From positions 124,001 through 188,000 of the forward strand of contig JAJBSL010000001.1 in the NCBI GenBank assembly GCA_020540725.1: a stretch of 64,000 bases of DNA. Direction: 5' to 3'. This document shows, piece by piece, positions 45,815 to 55,835 of the stretch. The position numbers and the translations under genes were made by a program. The stretch's first letter is position 1; each line of letters opens with the position of its first letter. The DNA is from Lachnospiraceae bacterium EP-SM-12S-S03. Its GTDB lineage: Bacteria > Bacillota > Clostridia > Lachnospirales > Lachnospiraceae. The notes beneath the pieces were generated by a model. The model made no database searches, was not told the DNA's origin, and saw only the letters and a program-made list of their open reading frames with translations.

Positions 45815-45973
45815 TAAACACGTGGTTATGCTTCTTCGGGCTTACTAGCCATGTGCTGTCTCCGTGCTCATCGGGCTTACCGGCGACATACTTACTATAA
45901 GGTTATTCCCTTCTTGAATTTAGAACCTTCTTGAACATTAGCAGTTCAAGAAGTAGCGTCAAGTCGAAGAATT
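45815..45973 (-). other. Structured spacer between rpoA and rplQ
   Basis: A 159-nt spacer without a gene. It holds a perfect 10-bp hairpin (CTTCTTGAAC / GTTCAAGAAG, 45927-45953). A further copy of the 3' arm sequence lies at 45910-45918, so two pairings compete. It also holds a 10-nt direct repeat TCGGGCTTAC (45836-45845, 45871-45880). Confidence 0.6.
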
Positions 45974-46933
45974 TTATTCTTCTCCTTGACTTAATTCTAA
46001 GCCAAGTTCTTTCAATTTTGCTAACACTTCTTCTAATGACTTACGTCCGAGATTACGAACTTTCATCATATCCTCTGAAGTTCTGTTAGTCAGTTCTTCT
46101 ACAGTGTTGATACCTGCTCTCTTTAAGCAGTTGTATGAACGAACAGAAAGTTCTAATTCGTCAATACTCATTTCTAACACTTTTTCTTTCTCATCATCTT
46201 CTTTTTCAATCATGACTTCCGCTGCCTGAGCAACTTCAGATAAGTCGATGAAGAGTTTTAAATGTTCATTTAAAACTTTAGCCGCAAGACTTACAGATTC
46301 GTCTGGAGCCAATGTCCCATTTGTATAAACATCAAGTGTCAGTTTATCAAAGTCAGTAATCTGACCAACACGCGTATTTTCTACTGTTAAGTTTACTCTC
46401 TCAACAGGTGTGTAGATAGAATCAATCGGGATTACTCCAATCGGAAGTTCTCCGTTTTTGTTCTTATCCGCACTCACATATCCGCGTCCGTTTGCGATTG
46501 TAAGTTCCATATAAAGCTTGCTGTCTGCACCGCCACTTAATGTAGCGATTACAGTCTCAGGATTCATGATCTCGATATCCGGATCAACCTGAATATCAGC
46601 ACCGGTTACCACACCTTCACCTTCGAACTCGATATATGCAGTCTTTGGTTCATCTGTTTCAGAAGTATTTTTGATTGCCAGAGATTTCAAATTCATGATG
46701 ATCTCTGTAACATCCTCTTTCACACCAGGAATAGAACTGAATTCATGCAAAACTCCATCGATTTTCACGTGAGTAATTGCAGTTCCCGGAAGTGATGAAA
46801 GCATGATTCTTCTAAGAGAATTTCCAAGAGTTGTTCCATACCCTCTTTCAAGAGGTTCTACAACGAATCTTCCATACTTCTTATCTTCTGAAATTTCTGT
46901 AATTTCAATATTTGGTTTATTAAAATCAAACAC
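45974..46933 (-). CDS. rpoA: RNA polymerase alpha subunit
   Basis: 319 residues. The N-terminal domain has the assembly motif [20 protein letters not shown]. The C-terminal DNA-binding domain has [13 protein letters not shown] and [14 protein letters not shown]. The start is GTG at 46933, after AAAGGAGGGA. It lies between rpsD and rplQ. Confidence 0.98.
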   Translation of the reverse strand: MFDFNKPNIEITEISEDKKYGRFVVEPLERGYGTTLGNSLRRIMLSSLPGTAITHVKIDGVLHEFSSIPGVKEDVTEIIMNLKSLAIKNTSETDEPKTAYIEFEGEGVVTGADIQVDPDIEIMNPETVIATLSGGADSKLYMELTIANGRGYVSADKNKNGELPIGVIPIDSIYTPVERVNLTVENTRVGQITDFDKLTLDVYTNGTLAPDESVSLAAKVLNEHLKLFIDLSEVAQAAEVMIEKEDDEKEKVLEMSIDELELSVRSYNCLKRAGINTVEELTNRTSEDMMKVRNLGRKSLEEVLAKLKELGLELSQGEE

Positions 46934-46996
46934 TACAAAGTCCCTCCTTTGGGTTAATAAAATATTGAGGGTGAGTTTCTAAATAATCCTTACGGA

Positions 46997-47590
46997 TTAT
47001 TTAGAATATAACTCGACGATCAACATTTCGTCTACAGGAACATCAATTGCTTCACGAAGTGGAAGTTCTTTTACAGCACCTTTTAAGTTTTCTGCATCAA
47101 CATCTAACCATTCTGGTACCATTCTTCCGCCTGTTACCTCTAAGATATCTTTGTATCTCTGAGAACCTTTGTTTTTCTCTTTGATTTCAATTGTATCACC
47201 AGCTTTTACTAAGTAAGATGGGATATTTACCTGTTTACCGTTAACTAAAACATGTTTGTGGTCAACGATCTGTCTAGCTTCTCTTCTTGTTCTTGCAAAT
47301 CCCATACGGAAAACAACGTTGTCCAATCTAGATTCAAGGAGAATCATAAGGTTATCACCTGTCATTCCGTTCATTTTAGAAGCTTTTGCAAAATAGTTTC
47401 TAAATGGTTTTTCTAAAACGCCATAGATAAATTTCGCTTTCTGTTTTTCACGTAACTGAAGACCGTACTCGCTCATTTTTCTATTCGCTCTTTTTAACTG
47501 TCTGTTAGATTTTTTATCAATTCCTAAATAGATTGGGTCCATACCTAATGAACGACATCTTTTAAGAACAGGAACTCTATTTACTGCCAT
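46997..47590 (-). CDS. rpsD: Ribosomal protein S4 (uS4)
   Basis: 197 residues with the S4 domain ([32 protein letters not shown]). It lacks the N-terminal zinc cysteines (C- form). It is a primary 16S binder and in many bacteria the repressor of its own operon. Here rpsD sits in the alpha operon, as in Gram-negatives, whereas in Bacillus it is apart. The start follows AGGAGGAG. Confidence 0.98.
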   Translation of the reverse strand: MAVNRVPVLKRCRSLGMDPIYLGIDKKSNRQLKRANRKMSEYGLQLREKQKAKFIYGVLEKPFRNYFAKASKMNGMTGDNLMILLESRLDNVVFRMGFARTRREARQIVDHKHVLVNGKQVNIPSYLVKAGDTIEIKEKNKGSQRYKDILEVTGGRMVPEWLDVDAENLKGAVKELPLREAIDVPVDEMLIVELYSK

Positions 47591-47607
47591 GTTCGATTCT
47601 CCTCCTA

Positions 47608-48003
47608 TTAGACTCTTCTACGTTTTGGTGGACGACATCCGTTATGTGGTACCGGAGTTACGTCTCTGATGCTTGTTACATCGATTCCGCATGCCTGAAG
47701 CGCACGAATTGCTGCTTCTCTTCCTGAACCAGGTCCTTTTACGAATACATCTACTGTCTTAAGACCATGTACTAATGCTGCTTTAGCTGCTGTCTCAGCT
47801 GCCATCTGTGCTGCATATGGAGTAGATTTTCTTGAACCTCTAAAACCAAGACCACCAGCACTTGCCCATGATAAAGCGTTACCCTGTGCATCTGTTAATG
47901 TAACGATTGTGTTATTGAAAGATGACTGGATATGTGCCTGTCCGCGTTCAACGTTTTTCTTGACACGTTTTTTTGTTACTTTTTTTGCAACTTTTTTAGC
48001 CAT
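47608..48003 (-). CDS. rpsK: Ribosomal protein S11 (uS11)
   Basis: 131 residues, Lys-rich N-terminus, then [18 protein letters not shown] and [16 protein letters not shown]. It is part of the 30S platform. The ribosome site (AGGTAGG) is weaker than its neighbours and follows the structured rpsM-rpsK spacer. Confidence 0.98.
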   Translation of the reverse strand: MAKKVAKKVTKKRVKKNVERGQAHIQSSFNNTIVTLTDAQGNALSWASAGGLGFRGSRKSTPYAAQMAAETAAKAALVHGLKTVDVFVKGPGSGREAAIRALQACGIDVTSIRDVTPVPHNGCRPPKRRRV

Positions 48004-48035
48004 TTAAACTAACCTACCTTTTCTTGTTATGGTGT

Positions 48036-48143
48036 GTTCGCTCAACTAAGCTCATGCTGCGCATTCACTAAGGTTCGCGAACGGCCTCGCACTAAATTCA
48101 ATCTGCACTATCAGCTCGATTTCATTAAGTGGCTTTCGGCCTA
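48036..48143 (-). repeat. Spacer repeat element after rpsM
   Basis: A 108-nt element whose first bases are the rpsM TAG stop: TAGGCCGAAAGCCACTT (48127-48143). A second block (48079-48103) and a third ending GAGCTTAG...GAAC (48036-48053) match the element after rpsN at nearly the same spacing. Confidence 0.65.
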
Positions 48144-48509
48144 TTTCTTCTTATTTGCTACTGTTCTCTTAGGACCTTTTCTTGTTCTTGCATTTGTCTT
48201 AGTCTTCTGACCACGAACCGGAAGTCCTCTTCTATGACGGATACCTCTGTAGCATCCAATTTCCTGTAATCTCTTGATGTTAAGAGCGATCTCTCTACGA
48301 AGATCACCTTCTACCTGATATTCTGCGTCAATTACTGCACTGATTGCTTTAACTTCATCATCTGTTAAATCTCTGCAGCGTGTGTCCGGGTTAACCCCTG
48401 ACTTTGCTAAAATGTTGTCTGCACTTACTCTACCGATTCCGTAGATATAAGTTAAACCGATTTCTACACGTTTGTCTCTTGGTAAGTCTACACCTGCGAT
48501 ACGAGCCAT
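48141..48509 (-). CDS. rpsM: Ribosomal protein S13 (uS13)
   Basis: 122 residues: [20 protein letters not shown], helix-two-turn-helix region [10 protein letters not shown], and basic tail [15 protein letters not shown]. It contacts 16S rRNA and 23S helix 38. The start follows CGGAGGAAA after a 230-nt structured spacer. Confidence 0.98.
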   Translation of the reverse strand: MARIAGVDLPRDKRVEIGLTYIYGIGRVSADNILAKSGVNPDTRCRDLTDDEVKAISAVIDAEYQVEGDLRREIALNIKRLQEIGCYRGIRHRRGLPVRGQKTKTNARTRKGPKRTVANKKK

Positions 48510-48739
48510 GTAATTTTCCTCCGTTTTGAATCTTTGTTAATATTGTCCCTAATTGGGAAGCAGTACGCTTCCAGCTGCTAGATACTACAGCCTTTCCCGG
48601 AAATGACACCGGGTATTATAAGCAATATACATCGAGGATTGTTTCCCTGTATATTAATAGCATGTACACACAGCCTTGTGTGTCATACTACAGCCGCCTA
48701 AATTAAGTTGTGCCTAACGCACAAAAACGACAACGATAA
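48510..48739 (-). other. Structured 230-nt leader-like spacer before rpsM
   Basis: No gene. Three compact hairpins: GGAAGC-GTACT-GCTTCC (48556-48572), CCCGG / CCGGG (48596-48613) and ACACACA / TGTGTGT (48666-48683). An 11-nt direct repeat ATACTACAGCC occurs at 48582-48592 and 48685-48695. A TATAAT on the minus strand lies in the middle without a good -35. The place corresponds to the S4-regulated alpha-operon leader of E. coli, but sequence alone does not show that function. Confidence 0.55.
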
Positions 48740-48853
48740 TTATCCCTGTCTCTGTTTGTGTTTTGGATTTTCACAGATTACTCTGATGCTTCCTTTTCTT
48801 TTAATAATTTTGCATTTTTCGCAAATTGGTTTAACTGATGATCTAACCTTCAT
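48740..48853 (-). CDS. rpmJ: Ribosomal protein L36 (bL36)
   Basis: 37 residues: [20 protein letters not shown], then a second Cys ([13 protein letters not shown]) giving the C-X2-C...C-X4-H zinc site of the usual form. The start follows AAGGAGGATTTGAC. Located in the standard infA-rpmJ-rpsM order. Confidence 0.97.
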   Translation of the reverse strand: MKVRSSVKPICEKCKIIKRKGSIRVICENPKHKQRQG

Positions 48854-49004
48854 GTCAAATCCTCCTTTCATCCACTGCTCTGCCTTATGTTTCCCGCGCT
48901 TTCTCCCTGTAAAAACTGCAACTCATATGCCTTTACACATAAAAATACCCGGGAACGCGCCTATATATTATAGCATTATATTTTTCAAAAAGTCAATACT
49001 TTTT

Positions 49005-49223
49005 TTATTTATCTCTCCAGATAATTCTGCCTTTTGATAAATCATATGGAGATAATTCTAAAGTCACTTTATCTCCCGGTAAAATCTTGATAAAGTTCAT
49101 ACGAAGTTTCCCACTGATGTGAGCTAATACCTGATGTCCGTTTTCAAGTTCTACCTGGAACATTGCATTTGGTAATTTTTCTACTACTGTTCCTTCAATT
49201 TCAATTACATCAGCTTTTGACAT
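49005..49223 (-). CDS. infA: Translation initiation factor IF-1
   Basis: 72 residues, OB fold: [43 protein letters not shown]-like end GRIIWRDK. Binds the 30S A site during initiation. It starts 1 bp after the KOW-gene stop (TAACATG). Confidence 0.98.
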   Translation of the reverse strand: MSKADVIEIEGTVVEKLPNAMFQVELENGHQVLAHISGKLRMNFIKILPGDKVTLELSPYDLSKGRIIWRDK

Positions 49224-49224
49224 G

Positions 49225-49473
49225 TTATGCTTCCTCCCTGTTATACATTTTCAAAATTCGTTTCACTGCCGTATCATCAGCTTCCGTGATATCATATTTT
49301 CTTTGTATCACCTGTACATGACAGTATTTCTTTTTCTTTGGTTTCGCTAATGTTTTCAGTTTTCCATCAACTAAATATACATATGTCTCATCCATCTGGA
49401 ATATGACATATACTTTCCCTTTGTCATGCCCCGCCTTCGACTTAACCAGCATACCTTTTTCAAATCTTTCCAT
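49225..49473 (-). CDS. KOW-domain RNA-binding protein (L14e-like)
   Basis: 82 residues. The N-terminal [17 protein letters not shown] is a KOW motif, followed by a basic patch ([13 protein letters not shown]). Related proteins occupy the same map-infA slot in many Clostridia and are annotated as KOW or L14e-like ribosome-associated proteins. A role with the ribosome is likely from context but not shown. It lies 16 bp after map and is coupled to infA. Confidence 0.85.
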   Translation of the reverse strand: MERFEKGMLVKSKAGHDKGKVYVIFQMDETYVYLVDGKLKTLAKPKKKKYCHVQVIQRKYDITEADDTAVKRILKMYNREEA

Positions 49474-49489
49474 AGTGTTTCCTTTACTT

Positions 49490-50239
49490 TCATAAGGTCA
49501 ACAGCTTCGGTTCGCCTTCCGTGATCAGCACCGTATTCTCATAATGTGCGGATAAAGAACCATCTGATGTCACTACCGTCCAGTCGTCATCAAGCCATTT
49601 TACCCGATAATCTCCTATATTGATCATCGGTTCAATTGCCAGGGTCATTCCGGCCCGCAGTTTCATCCCTTTTCTGCCCATCTCATAGTTCGGTATTTCT
49701 GGTGCTTCATGCAGTTTCATTCCAATTCCATGACCGCATAAATCACGTACAACACCGTAGCCGTGTTCTTCTGCATATCTGCCTATCGCTGCCGAAATTT
49801 CAAACAAATGATTTCCTTCTCTTGCATATTTTATGCCTTCAAAGAAACATTCTCTTGTTACCTCTATAAGCCTAGAAGCTTCTTTACTGGTTTCACCGAT
49901 TCCGTGAGTTCTGGCCGCATCGGAATGGTAACCTTTATAAATAAGTCCTGCATCCAATCCTACAATATCTCCGTCTTTTAAAACTCTCTTATCTGTAGGA
50001 ATCCCGTGAACAACTTCGTCATTCACAGAGACACAGATTGATGCCGGGTAACCATTATAATTAAGGAAAGAAGGAGTACAGCCATAGCTCCTTATTACTT
50101 CTTCCCCGATTTTGTTAATATCAAGCGTCGTCATACCCGGATGAAGCGCTTTCTCCATTTCCTCATGTACAATGGCCAGAATCCGTCCTGCCTCTGTCAT
50201 GAGTTCAATTTCTCTGGCTGATTTTATTGATACAGGCAT
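49490..50239 (-). CDS. map: Methionine aminopeptidase, type I
   Basis: 249 residues. Removes N-terminal Met from nascent proteins. Metal ligands are visible in GLDAGLIYKGYHSDAART (two Asp), CGHGIGMKLHEAPEIPNY (His), AIEPMINIG (Glu) and the C-terminal ENTVLITEGEP (Glu). The ATG at 50239 (MPVSIKSAREIELM) is chosen: a GGGAG site lies in the end of adk, 5 bp away, and the frame upstream overlaps adk. Confidence 0.97.
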   Translation of the reverse strand: MPVSIKSAREIELMTEAGRILAIVHEEMEKALHPGMTTLDINKIGEEVIRSYGCTPSFLNYNGYPASICVSVNDEVVHGIPTDKRVLKDGDIVGLDAGLIYKGYHSDAARTHGIGETSKEASRLIEVTRECFFEGIKYAREGNHLFEISAAIGRYAEEHGYGVVRDLCGHGIGMKLHEAPEIPNYEMGRKGMKLRAGMTLAIEPMINIGDYRVKWLDDDWTVVTSDGSLSAHYENTVLITEGEPKLLTL

Positions 50240-50243
50240 AGAT

Positions 50244-50888
50244 TTATTCTCCCAGAATAGCAATAATTGCTTTAAATACATCCTCTAAAGCTGCAGTTCC
50301 ATCTATTGTTGTAAGAATGCCTTCTTCTTTATAATAATCAATCAAAGGTTTCGTCTGATTATGGTATATTCCCAGACGCTTTAATACCGTCTCCGGTTTA
50401 TCATCATCTCTTAGAATCAATTCTCCGCCACACATATCGCAAATATTTTCAACCTTAGTTGGCGCATGTACAACATGGTATGTGGCCCCGCAATTTAAGC
50501 AGGCACGTCGTCCCGACATACGTTTTACAATATTCTCGTCTGGAACATTTACCTCAATGGCATGATCTAACTTTTCGTTCATTGCAGAAAGGGCTTTATC
50601 AAGCGCCTCTGCCTGAGGAATCGTTCTTGGAAATCCATCCAGGACATAACCATTTTTGCAGTCATCCTTATGAATCCGATCCGTAACCAAATCCACGGTA
50701 AGATCATCCGGCACCAGCATTCCCTGATCCATATATGTTTTGGCCTTCTTACCAAGCTCTGTTCCGTTTTTAATATTTGCCCTGAAAATATCGCCTGTAG
50801 AAATATGAGGAATTCCATATTTTGCGGCAATTTTCTTAGCCTGTGTACCTTTTCCCGCACCAGGTGCACCTAACATAATTATTTTCAT
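50244..50888 (-). CDS. adk: Adenylate kinase
   Basis: 214 residues. Interconverts AMP, ADP and ATP. P-loop [17 protein letters not shown], and a zinc-type lid with four Cys (CLNCGATYH...CDMCGG), as in Gram-positives. The ATG at 50888 ([10 protein letters not shown]) follows AGGAGGGCAGG. It lies between secY and map. Confidence 0.98.
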   Translation of the reverse strand: MKIIMLGAPGAGKGTQAKKIAAKYGIPHISTGDIFRANIKNGTELGKKAKTYMDQGMLVPDDLTVDLVTDRIHKDDCKNGYVLDGFPRTIPQAEALDKALSAMNEKLDHAIEVNVPDENIVKRMSGRRACLNCGATYHVVHAPTKVENICDMCGGELILRDDDKPETVLKRLGIYHNQTKPLIDYYKEEGILTTIDGTAALEDVFKAIIAILGE

Positions 50889-50987
50889 AACCTGCCCTCC
50901 TAGCCATGAGTTCATGAAAATTTGTCTGTATAGTATTTTAGTGTTCTGCATCAACCAAAAGAGCGATCGACACAGGACACTAAATCA

Positions 50988-52304
50988 TTAACTATTCAAA
51001 AAACCTTTGTAATTGCGTACGAGCATCTGCGATCCTATTTGTTTTAATGTCTCAAGAATAACACCGATAATAATGATCAATGATGTTCCGAGGAATGAAA
51101 CATTTGCTCCAAGCCATCCATTGAATACAAACGGAATCACCTGAACAATTACAAGCCCGACAGCTCCGATAAATATAATGTAGTTCAAAATTCTAGTCAA
51201 ATAATCTACCGTCGGTTTTCCAGGACGGATCCCCGGAATAAAGCCACCACTCTTCTTCATGTTATTTGCAATTTCAAGTGGATTGAATGTAATCGATGTA
51301 TAGAAATATGCAAATAAAATCGTAAGTGCGATATATAGAAGTAATCCCCATGAATATTGGATATTCTGTGGATTACACCAGTTGTTTGAACTTAATCCCC
51401 TTAAAATTTCGCTTCCAATTCCTGTTCCGTTACCTTTTCCTAAGAAACCGGCAATTACAACAGGGAACTGCATCAATGATGAAGCGAAGATAACAGGAAC
51501 AACACCTGCTGTATTGACTTTCAGCGGGATGAATGTTGACTGTCCGCCTACACTTCTTCTTCCCTGAATCTTCTGTGAATATTGAACAGCAATTTTTCTC
51601 TGTCCACTCTGCAGTAAAACTACAAACACAAAGATAACAAGTAAGATAGCGATAATAATTAATGCAGCAAGACATGCTACTGCAAGGGATTTTCCTTTCA
51701 TGAATTTGGTGTAAAGTGTTGCAAAGTCACTTGGAATACGGGAAACAATATTGATTAACAATACAATTGATATACCGTTACCAACGCCTTTTTCCGTAAT
51801 TCTTTCACCAACCCACATAAGAAATGCGGAACCTGCTGTAAGTGTCAGCACTACCATTACAACATTTACAAAATTGTATTCTTCAAGCATTCCGCTTCTT
51901 CCCATACCAATGGAAAGAGCTGTTGACTCGACGATTGCAAGCACTACTGTTACATAACGTGTGATTGCCGCAATTTTCTTTCTTCCATCCTCTCCTTCTT
52001 TCTGCATTTCTTCTAACTTCGGAATTGCAATTGTTAAAAGCTGCATAATGATAGAAGATGTGATGTAAGGTGTAATGCTAAGCGCAAAAATCGTCATTCT
52101 CTCCAGTGATCCGCCTGTAAATGCGCTAAAGAAATTAAACGCATCTCCTGTCTGGCTTTCAAAAAAATTCTGAACATATGCGGAGTTAATACCTGGTGTA
52201 GGCATCTGTGATCCTATTCTGATAACAATCAGCATTAGGAACGTATACATGATACGTTTCCTAATGTCATCAATCTGAAAAGCCTTTCGGATTGTTTTCA
52301 GCAA
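50988..52304 (-). CDS. secY: Protein translocase subunit SecY
   Basis: 438 residues, ten helices, the channel of the Sec translocon. Typical pieces: TPGINSAYV near the plug side, GERITEKGVGNGIS, and the C-terminal GTSLIIIIGVILETLKQI. The start is TTG directly abutting the rplO stop (TAATTG), with AGAGGTG in the end of rplO. A TTG start implies weakened, coupled translation. Confidence 0.97.
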   Translation of the reverse strand: MLKTIRKAFQIDDIRKRIMYTFLMLIVIRIGSQMPTPGINSAYVQNFFESQTGDAFNFFSAFTGGSLERMTIFALSITPYITSSIIMQLLTIAIPKLEEMQKEGEDGRKKIAAITRYVTVVLAIVESTALSIGMGRSGMLEEYNFVNVVMVVLTLTAGSAFLMWVGERITEKGVGNGISIVLLINIVSRIPSDFATLYTKFMKGKSLAVACLAALIIIAILLVIFVFVVLLQSGQRKIAVQYSQKIQGRRSVGGQSTFIPLKVNTAGVVPVIFASSLMQFPVVIAGFLGKGNGTGIGSEILRGLSSNNWCNPQNIQYSWGLLLYIALTILFAYFYTSITFNPLEIANNMKKSGGFIPGIRPGKPTVDYLTRILNYIIFIGAVGLVIVQVIPFVFNGWLGANVSFLGTSLIIIIGVILETLKQIGSQMLVRNYKGFLNS

Positions 52305-52745
52305 TTAGATCACCTCTGCTTTTCCACCAAGAGCTTCAATTTTTTCTTTTGCAGATGCGCTGAATGCATTTGCCTGAACTGTAAGCTTCTTAGTTAATTC
52401 TCCATTTCCAAGAATTTTCACACCATCTCTAGGATTTTTAACGATTCCTGCTTCAATAAGAGCTTCCACAGAAACTACTGCATCATTCTCAAATACTTCT
52501 AATGCACCTAAGTTGATTGCAATGATTTCTTTAGAGTTTCTGCAAGTGAAACCTCTCTTAGGAATACGTCTATATAATGGCATCTGACCACCTTCGAAAC
52601 CTGGTCTTGTGCCTCCTGAACGAGCTTTCTGACCTTTGTGTCCTTTACCGGCTGTCTTACCATTTCCAGAACCGTGTCCACGTCCTCTTCTGAAATTATC
52701 ACTGTGTTTTGAACCGTCTGCCGGTCTTAAATTTGATAAATCCAT
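52305..52745 (-). CDS. rplO: Ribosomal protein L15 (uL15)
   Basis: 146 residues. Gly/Arg-rich N-terminal extension ([20 protein letters not shown]) and a C-terminal globular part ([20 protein letters not shown]). Binds 23S rRNA. Its end carries the secY ribosome site. Confidence 0.98.
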   Translation of the reverse strand: MDLSNLRPADGSKHSDNFRRGRGHGSGNGKTAGKGHKGQKARSGGTRPGFEGGQMPLYRRIPKRGFTCRNSKEIIAINLGALEVFENDAVVSVEALIEAGIVKNPRDGVKILGNGELTKKLTVQANAFSASAKEKIEALGGKAEVI

Positions 52746-52769
52746 AGTGACACCTCCTTATCTGTATTA

Positions 52770-52949
52770 TTAAACTTCTTCTACTTTTACTAAATGTCTT
52801 ACCTGCTGTACCATTCCTCTTGTTGCAGCGTTGTCTGGTAACTCAACAGATTTGTTAAGTTTTTTAAGACCTAAAGCTTCTACTGTCTTTTTGTGTTTTG
52901 GTACTGCACCAATTGTAGATTTTACTAATGTGATTTTTAAGTTTGCCAT
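52770..52949 (-). CDS. rpmD: Ribosomal protein L30 (uL30)
   Basis: 59 residues: [34 protein letters not shown]. The ATG at 52949 is chosen at normal distance from AAGGAGG; a TTG two codons upstream is too close. Confidence 0.97.
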   Translation of the reverse strand: MANLKITLVKSTIGAVPKHKKTVEALGLKKLNKSVELPDNAATRGMVQQVRHLVKVEEV

Positions 52950-52963
52950 TTTCAATCTCCTCC

Positions 52964-53473
52964 TTAGCCTAAGATCTCTTCAACAGATTTACCGCGAAGC
53001 TTAGCTACCTCTTCCGGAGTTTTAATCTGGCTTAATCCATCAATTGTAGCAAGAACTACGTTCTGCTTGTTGTTTGAGCCTAATGATTTAGTACGGATAT
53101 TTTTGATACCTGCAAGCTCGATTACCGCACGCGCCGGTCCTCCGGCGATAACTCCGGTACCTTCCGGTGCCTTCTTAAGTAATACTGAAGCACTTCCAAA
53201 TTTACCAATTAAATCATGTGTAATACTGTTGTTTTCGTCCATTGCAACAGTAACAAGTTTCTTAGCTGCATCCTCTTTTCCTTTACGGATTGCTTCTGGA
53301 ATTTCAGCTGCTTTTCCTAAACCTGCACCAACATGGCCATTTCCATCGCCTACAACTACTAAAGCTGTGAATCTGAAGTTACGACCACCTTTAACAACTT
53401 TTGTTACACGTTTGATTGATACCACTTTTTCTGTTAATTCTAATGAACTAGCATCAATGCGATTCTGTTTCAT
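52964..53473 (-). CDS. rpsE: Ribosomal protein S5 (uS5)
   Basis: 169 residues. S5 double-stranded RNA-binding part ([35 protein letters not shown]) and C-terminal domain ([15 protein letters not shown]). Start after AAGGAGGAAC. Confidence 0.98.
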   Translation of the reverse strand: MKQNRIDASSLELTEKVVSIKRVTKVVKGGRNFRFTALVVVGDGNGHVGAGLGKAAEIPEAIRKGKEDAAKKLVTVAMDENNSITHDLIGKFGSASVLLKKAPEGTGVIAGGPARAVIELAGIKNIRTKSLGSNNKQNVVLATIDGLSQIKTPEEVAKLRGKSVEEILG

Positions 53474-53487
53474 GTGTGTTCCTCCTT

Positions 53488-53856
53488 CTAGAATTCTAAT
53501 CCAGCTTCACGAGCTGCATCTGCTAATGCTTTGATTTTTCCCTGGTATATAAAGCCGCCTCTGTCAAAGACAACAGTTTTTATACCTTTTTCAATTGCTT
53601 TCTTAGCAATTACTGTTCCTAAGTATGCTGCTGCATCAACGTTGTTAGTTTTCTCTAATTCTGCTTTTACTTCTTTCTGAAGAGTAGATGCTGAAACAAG
53701 AGTATTTCCAACTGTATCGTCAATAATCTGAGCATACATATGATTATTACTTCTAAACACAGCTAAACGTGGTCTCTCAGCTGTACCGCTGAAACGGTTA
53801 CGTAATTTTCTATGTTTGTTTACACGAACTTCGCTTCTTGATTTTTTACTAACCAT
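53488..53856 (-). CDS. rplR: Ribosomal protein L18 (uL18)
   Basis: 122 residues. Binds 5S r[39 protein letters not shown]. The ATG at 53856 (MVSKKSRSE) is preferred on spacing from AAGGAGA over a GTG two codons earlier. Confidence 0.97.
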   Translation of the reverse strand: MVSKKSRSEVRVNKHRKLRNRFSGTAERPRLAVFRSNNHMYAQIIDDTVGNTLVSASTLQKEVKAELEKTNNVDAAAYLGTVIAKKAIEKGIKTVVFDRGGFIYQGKIKALADAAREAGLEF

Positions 53857-53873
53857 CTTCACACTCTCCTTAA

Positions 53874-54416
53874 TTATTTCTTACCAGTCTTACCAACTTT
53901 ACGTCTGATAACTTCATCAGCATATTTAATACCTTTACCTTTGTATGGCTCAGGTCTTCTCTTATCTCTGATTTCAGCTGCGTATTGGCCTACTTTTTCT
54001 TTATCAATACCCTGTACAGTGATTTTGTTCTGTCCTTCAAGAACTGTTTCAACTCCTTCAGGGTCGATCATCTCTACTGGATGAGAGTATCCTAAACTTA
54101 ATGTTAATTTGTTACCAGATTTTGCTGCTCTGTAACCAACACCATTAACTTCAAGAACTTTTTTGTATCCTTCTGTTACACCAACAACCATGTTATTGAT
54201 CAATGTTCTTGTAAGACCATGTAACGCTTTCATCTTCTTTAAATCGCTTGGTCTTGTTACTACGATTGCATCGCCTTCCTGTTTGATTTCCATCTCTACC
54301 GGAAGTTCTCTTACAAGAGTTCCTTTTGGACCTTTTACAGTCACTTTGTTATTCTCAGCGATTTCAACAGTTACACCTGCTGGAATTGCTACTGGCAGTC
54401 TTCCTATACGTGACAT
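53874..54416 (-). CDS. rplF: Ribosomal protein L6 (uL6)
   Basis: 180 residues, two L6 repeats; signature [20 protein letters not shown] and C-terminal [16 protein letters not shown]. Located near the GTPase centre. Start after TAGGAGG, downstream of the rpsH spacer element. Confidence 0.98.
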   Translation of the reverse strand: MSRIGRLPVAIPAGVTVEIAENNKVTVKGPKGTLVRELPVEMEIKQEGDAIVVTRPSDLKKMKALHGLTRTLINNMVVGVTEGYKKVLEVNGVGYRAAKSGNKLTLSLGYSHPVEMIDPEGVETVLEGQNKITVQGIDKEKVGQYAAEIRDKRRPEPYKGKGIKYADEVIRRKVGKTGKK

Positions 54417-54439
54417 ACCTTATACCTCCTACACTTAAA

Positions 54440-54538
54440 TTCTCGGAGCGGCGGCTTGGCCGCTCTGTTTTCAGTTGCGCTTAGCACTTGGCTCAGCCAT
54501 CGTTTAGCACTTGGCTTCACTAAGTTGCTTTCGGTCTA
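54440..54538 (-). repeat. Spacer element after rpsH
   Basis: Begins with the rpsH TAG stop as TAGACCGAAAGCAACTT (54522-54538), matching the elements after rpsN and rpsM. Inside are a 13-nt direct repeat TTAGCACTTGGCT (54481-54493, 54504-54516) and a perfect hairpin GAGCGGC / GCCGCTC (54446-54465). Confidence 0.6.
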
Positions 54539-54937
54539 CCAAACAAATGCTAATACTTCTCCACCTACGTTGAGCTTTCTAGCTTCTTTGTCTGTGATAA
54601 CACCCTGATTTGTTGAAATGATAGCTGTTCCAAGTCCGCCTAATACTCTAGGAAGATCTTCTTTGCTTGCGTAAACGCGAAGACCTGGTTTAGAAATTCT
54701 CTTAAGACCTGAAATAACTTTTTCATTCTTGTCTGCACCGTATTTTAATGTGATGTGGATTGTTTTAAAAGCACCATCTTCTACGATGTCATATTTTGCA
54801 ATGTATCCTTCGTTAAAAAGAATCTCAGCAATCGCTAATTTCATTTTTGACGCAGGAACATCTACTGTATCATGTTTAGCAGTATTTGCATTACGGATTC
54901 TTGTAAGCATATCTGCGATTGGATCTGACATTGTCAT
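54536..54937 (-). CDS. rpsH: Ribosomal protein S8 (uS8)
   Basis: 133 residues: [20 protein letters not shown] and [20 protein letters not shown]. Primary 16S binder; in E. coli S8 represses the spc operon. The ATG at 54937 is chosen after AAGGAGG; the frame extends upstream without a better start. Confidence 0.98.
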   Translation of the reverse strand: MTMSDPIADMLTRIRNANTAKHDTVDVPASKMKLAIAEILFNEGYIAKYDIVEDGAFKTIHITLKYGADKNEKVISGLKRISKPGLRVYASKEDLPRVLGGLGTAIISTNQGVITDKEARKLNVGGEVLAFVW

Positions 54938-54967
54938 GAGTTTTTCCTCCTTTTTACTGTTCATAAA

Positions 54968-55072
54968 GTTCTTTTTGCTAAGCTCGGCAGTACCTCGCCA
55001 AGCTCAAAGAACGACCTCGCACTAGGTTCGACCTCCGCTTATGCTTGGTCGCACCAAGTTGCTTTCGGCCTA
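54968..55072 (-). repeat. Spacer repeat element after rpsN
   Basis: A 105-nt element beginning with the rpsN TAG stop: TAGGCCGAAAGCAACTT (55056-55072). The middle block at 55009-55033 matches 20 of 25 positions of the block after rpsM, all differences being transitions. It ends GAGCTTAG...GAAC (54968-54985). Confidence 0.65.
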
Positions 55073-55255
55073 CCAAGAAGCTTTCTTAACTCCTGGAATC
55101 TGACCTTTATAAGCTAATTCACGGAAGCATACTCTGCAGATTCCGTATTTTCTTAAATATGCATGTGGACGTCCACAAATTTTACAACGATTATACTCTC
55201 TAGTAGAGAATTTCTGTTTACGTTGCTGTTTGATTTTCATAGATGTTTTTGCCAT
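55070..55255 (-). CDS. rpsN: Ribosomal protein S14, zinc form (uS14)
   Basis: 61 residues: short zinc-binding (type Z) form with CKIC...[23 protein letters not shown] is the typical start. Contacts 16S rRNA in the 30S head. Start after AGGGAGGAA; stop is TAG within the spacer repeat. Confidence 0.98.
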   Translation of the reverse strand: MAKTSMKIKQQRKQKFSTREYNRCKICGRPHAYLRKYGICRVCFRELAYKGQIPGVKKASW

Positions 55256-55272
55256 GAAAGTTTTCCTCCCTA

Positions 55273-55812
55273 CTATTTTGTAAATGGCATATTGAATAAT
55301 CTCAATAATTCACGAGCCTCTTCGTCTGTTTTTGCAGTTGTAACAAAGATAATATCCATACCTCTTACTTTATCAACTTTATCATACTCAATTTCAGGGA
55401 AGATCAACTGTTCTTTGATACCAAGAGCGTAGTTACCTCTTCCGTCGAATGCGTTCGGGTTAACCCCTCTAAAGTCACGTACACGAGGTAAAGCAAGGTT
55501 TACGAGACGATCAACGAACTCGTACATTTTTTCTCCTCTAAGTGTAGTCTTGCATCCGATTGCCATACCTTCTCTAACCTTGAAGTTAGCAACTGATTTC
55601 TTCGCTTTTGTAAGAACAACTTTCTGTCCTGAGATTTTCTCAAGGTCAGCAACTGCTGATTCTAAAACTTTGTGGTTATCTTTTGCTTCGCCAACACCCA
55701 TGTTGATAACAACTTTATCGAGTTTTGGCACTTCCATAATATTTTTATAACCGAACTTTTTGATCATTGCGTCAACGATCTCGTTCTGGTACATTTCTTT
55801 AAGTCTACTCAA
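55273..55812 (-). CDS. rplE: Ribosomal protein L5 (uL5)
   Basis: 179 residues: [44 protein letters not shown] and the end FNMPFTK. Binds 5S rRNA. Start codon is TTG at 55812, placed after AAGGAGGAAC; the usual N-terminal residues confirm it. Confidence 0.97.
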   Translation of the reverse strand: MSRLKEMYQNEIVDAMIKKFGYKNIMEVPKLDKVVINMGVGEAKDNHKVLESAVADLEKISGQKVVLTKAKKSVANFKVREGMAIGCKTTLRGEKMYEFVDRLVNLALPRVRDFRGVNPNAFDGRGNYALGIKEQLIFPEIEYDKVDKVRGMDIIFVTTAKTDEEARELLRLFNMPFTK

Positions 55813-55835
55813 AGTTCTGTTCCTCCTTCCCCAAA

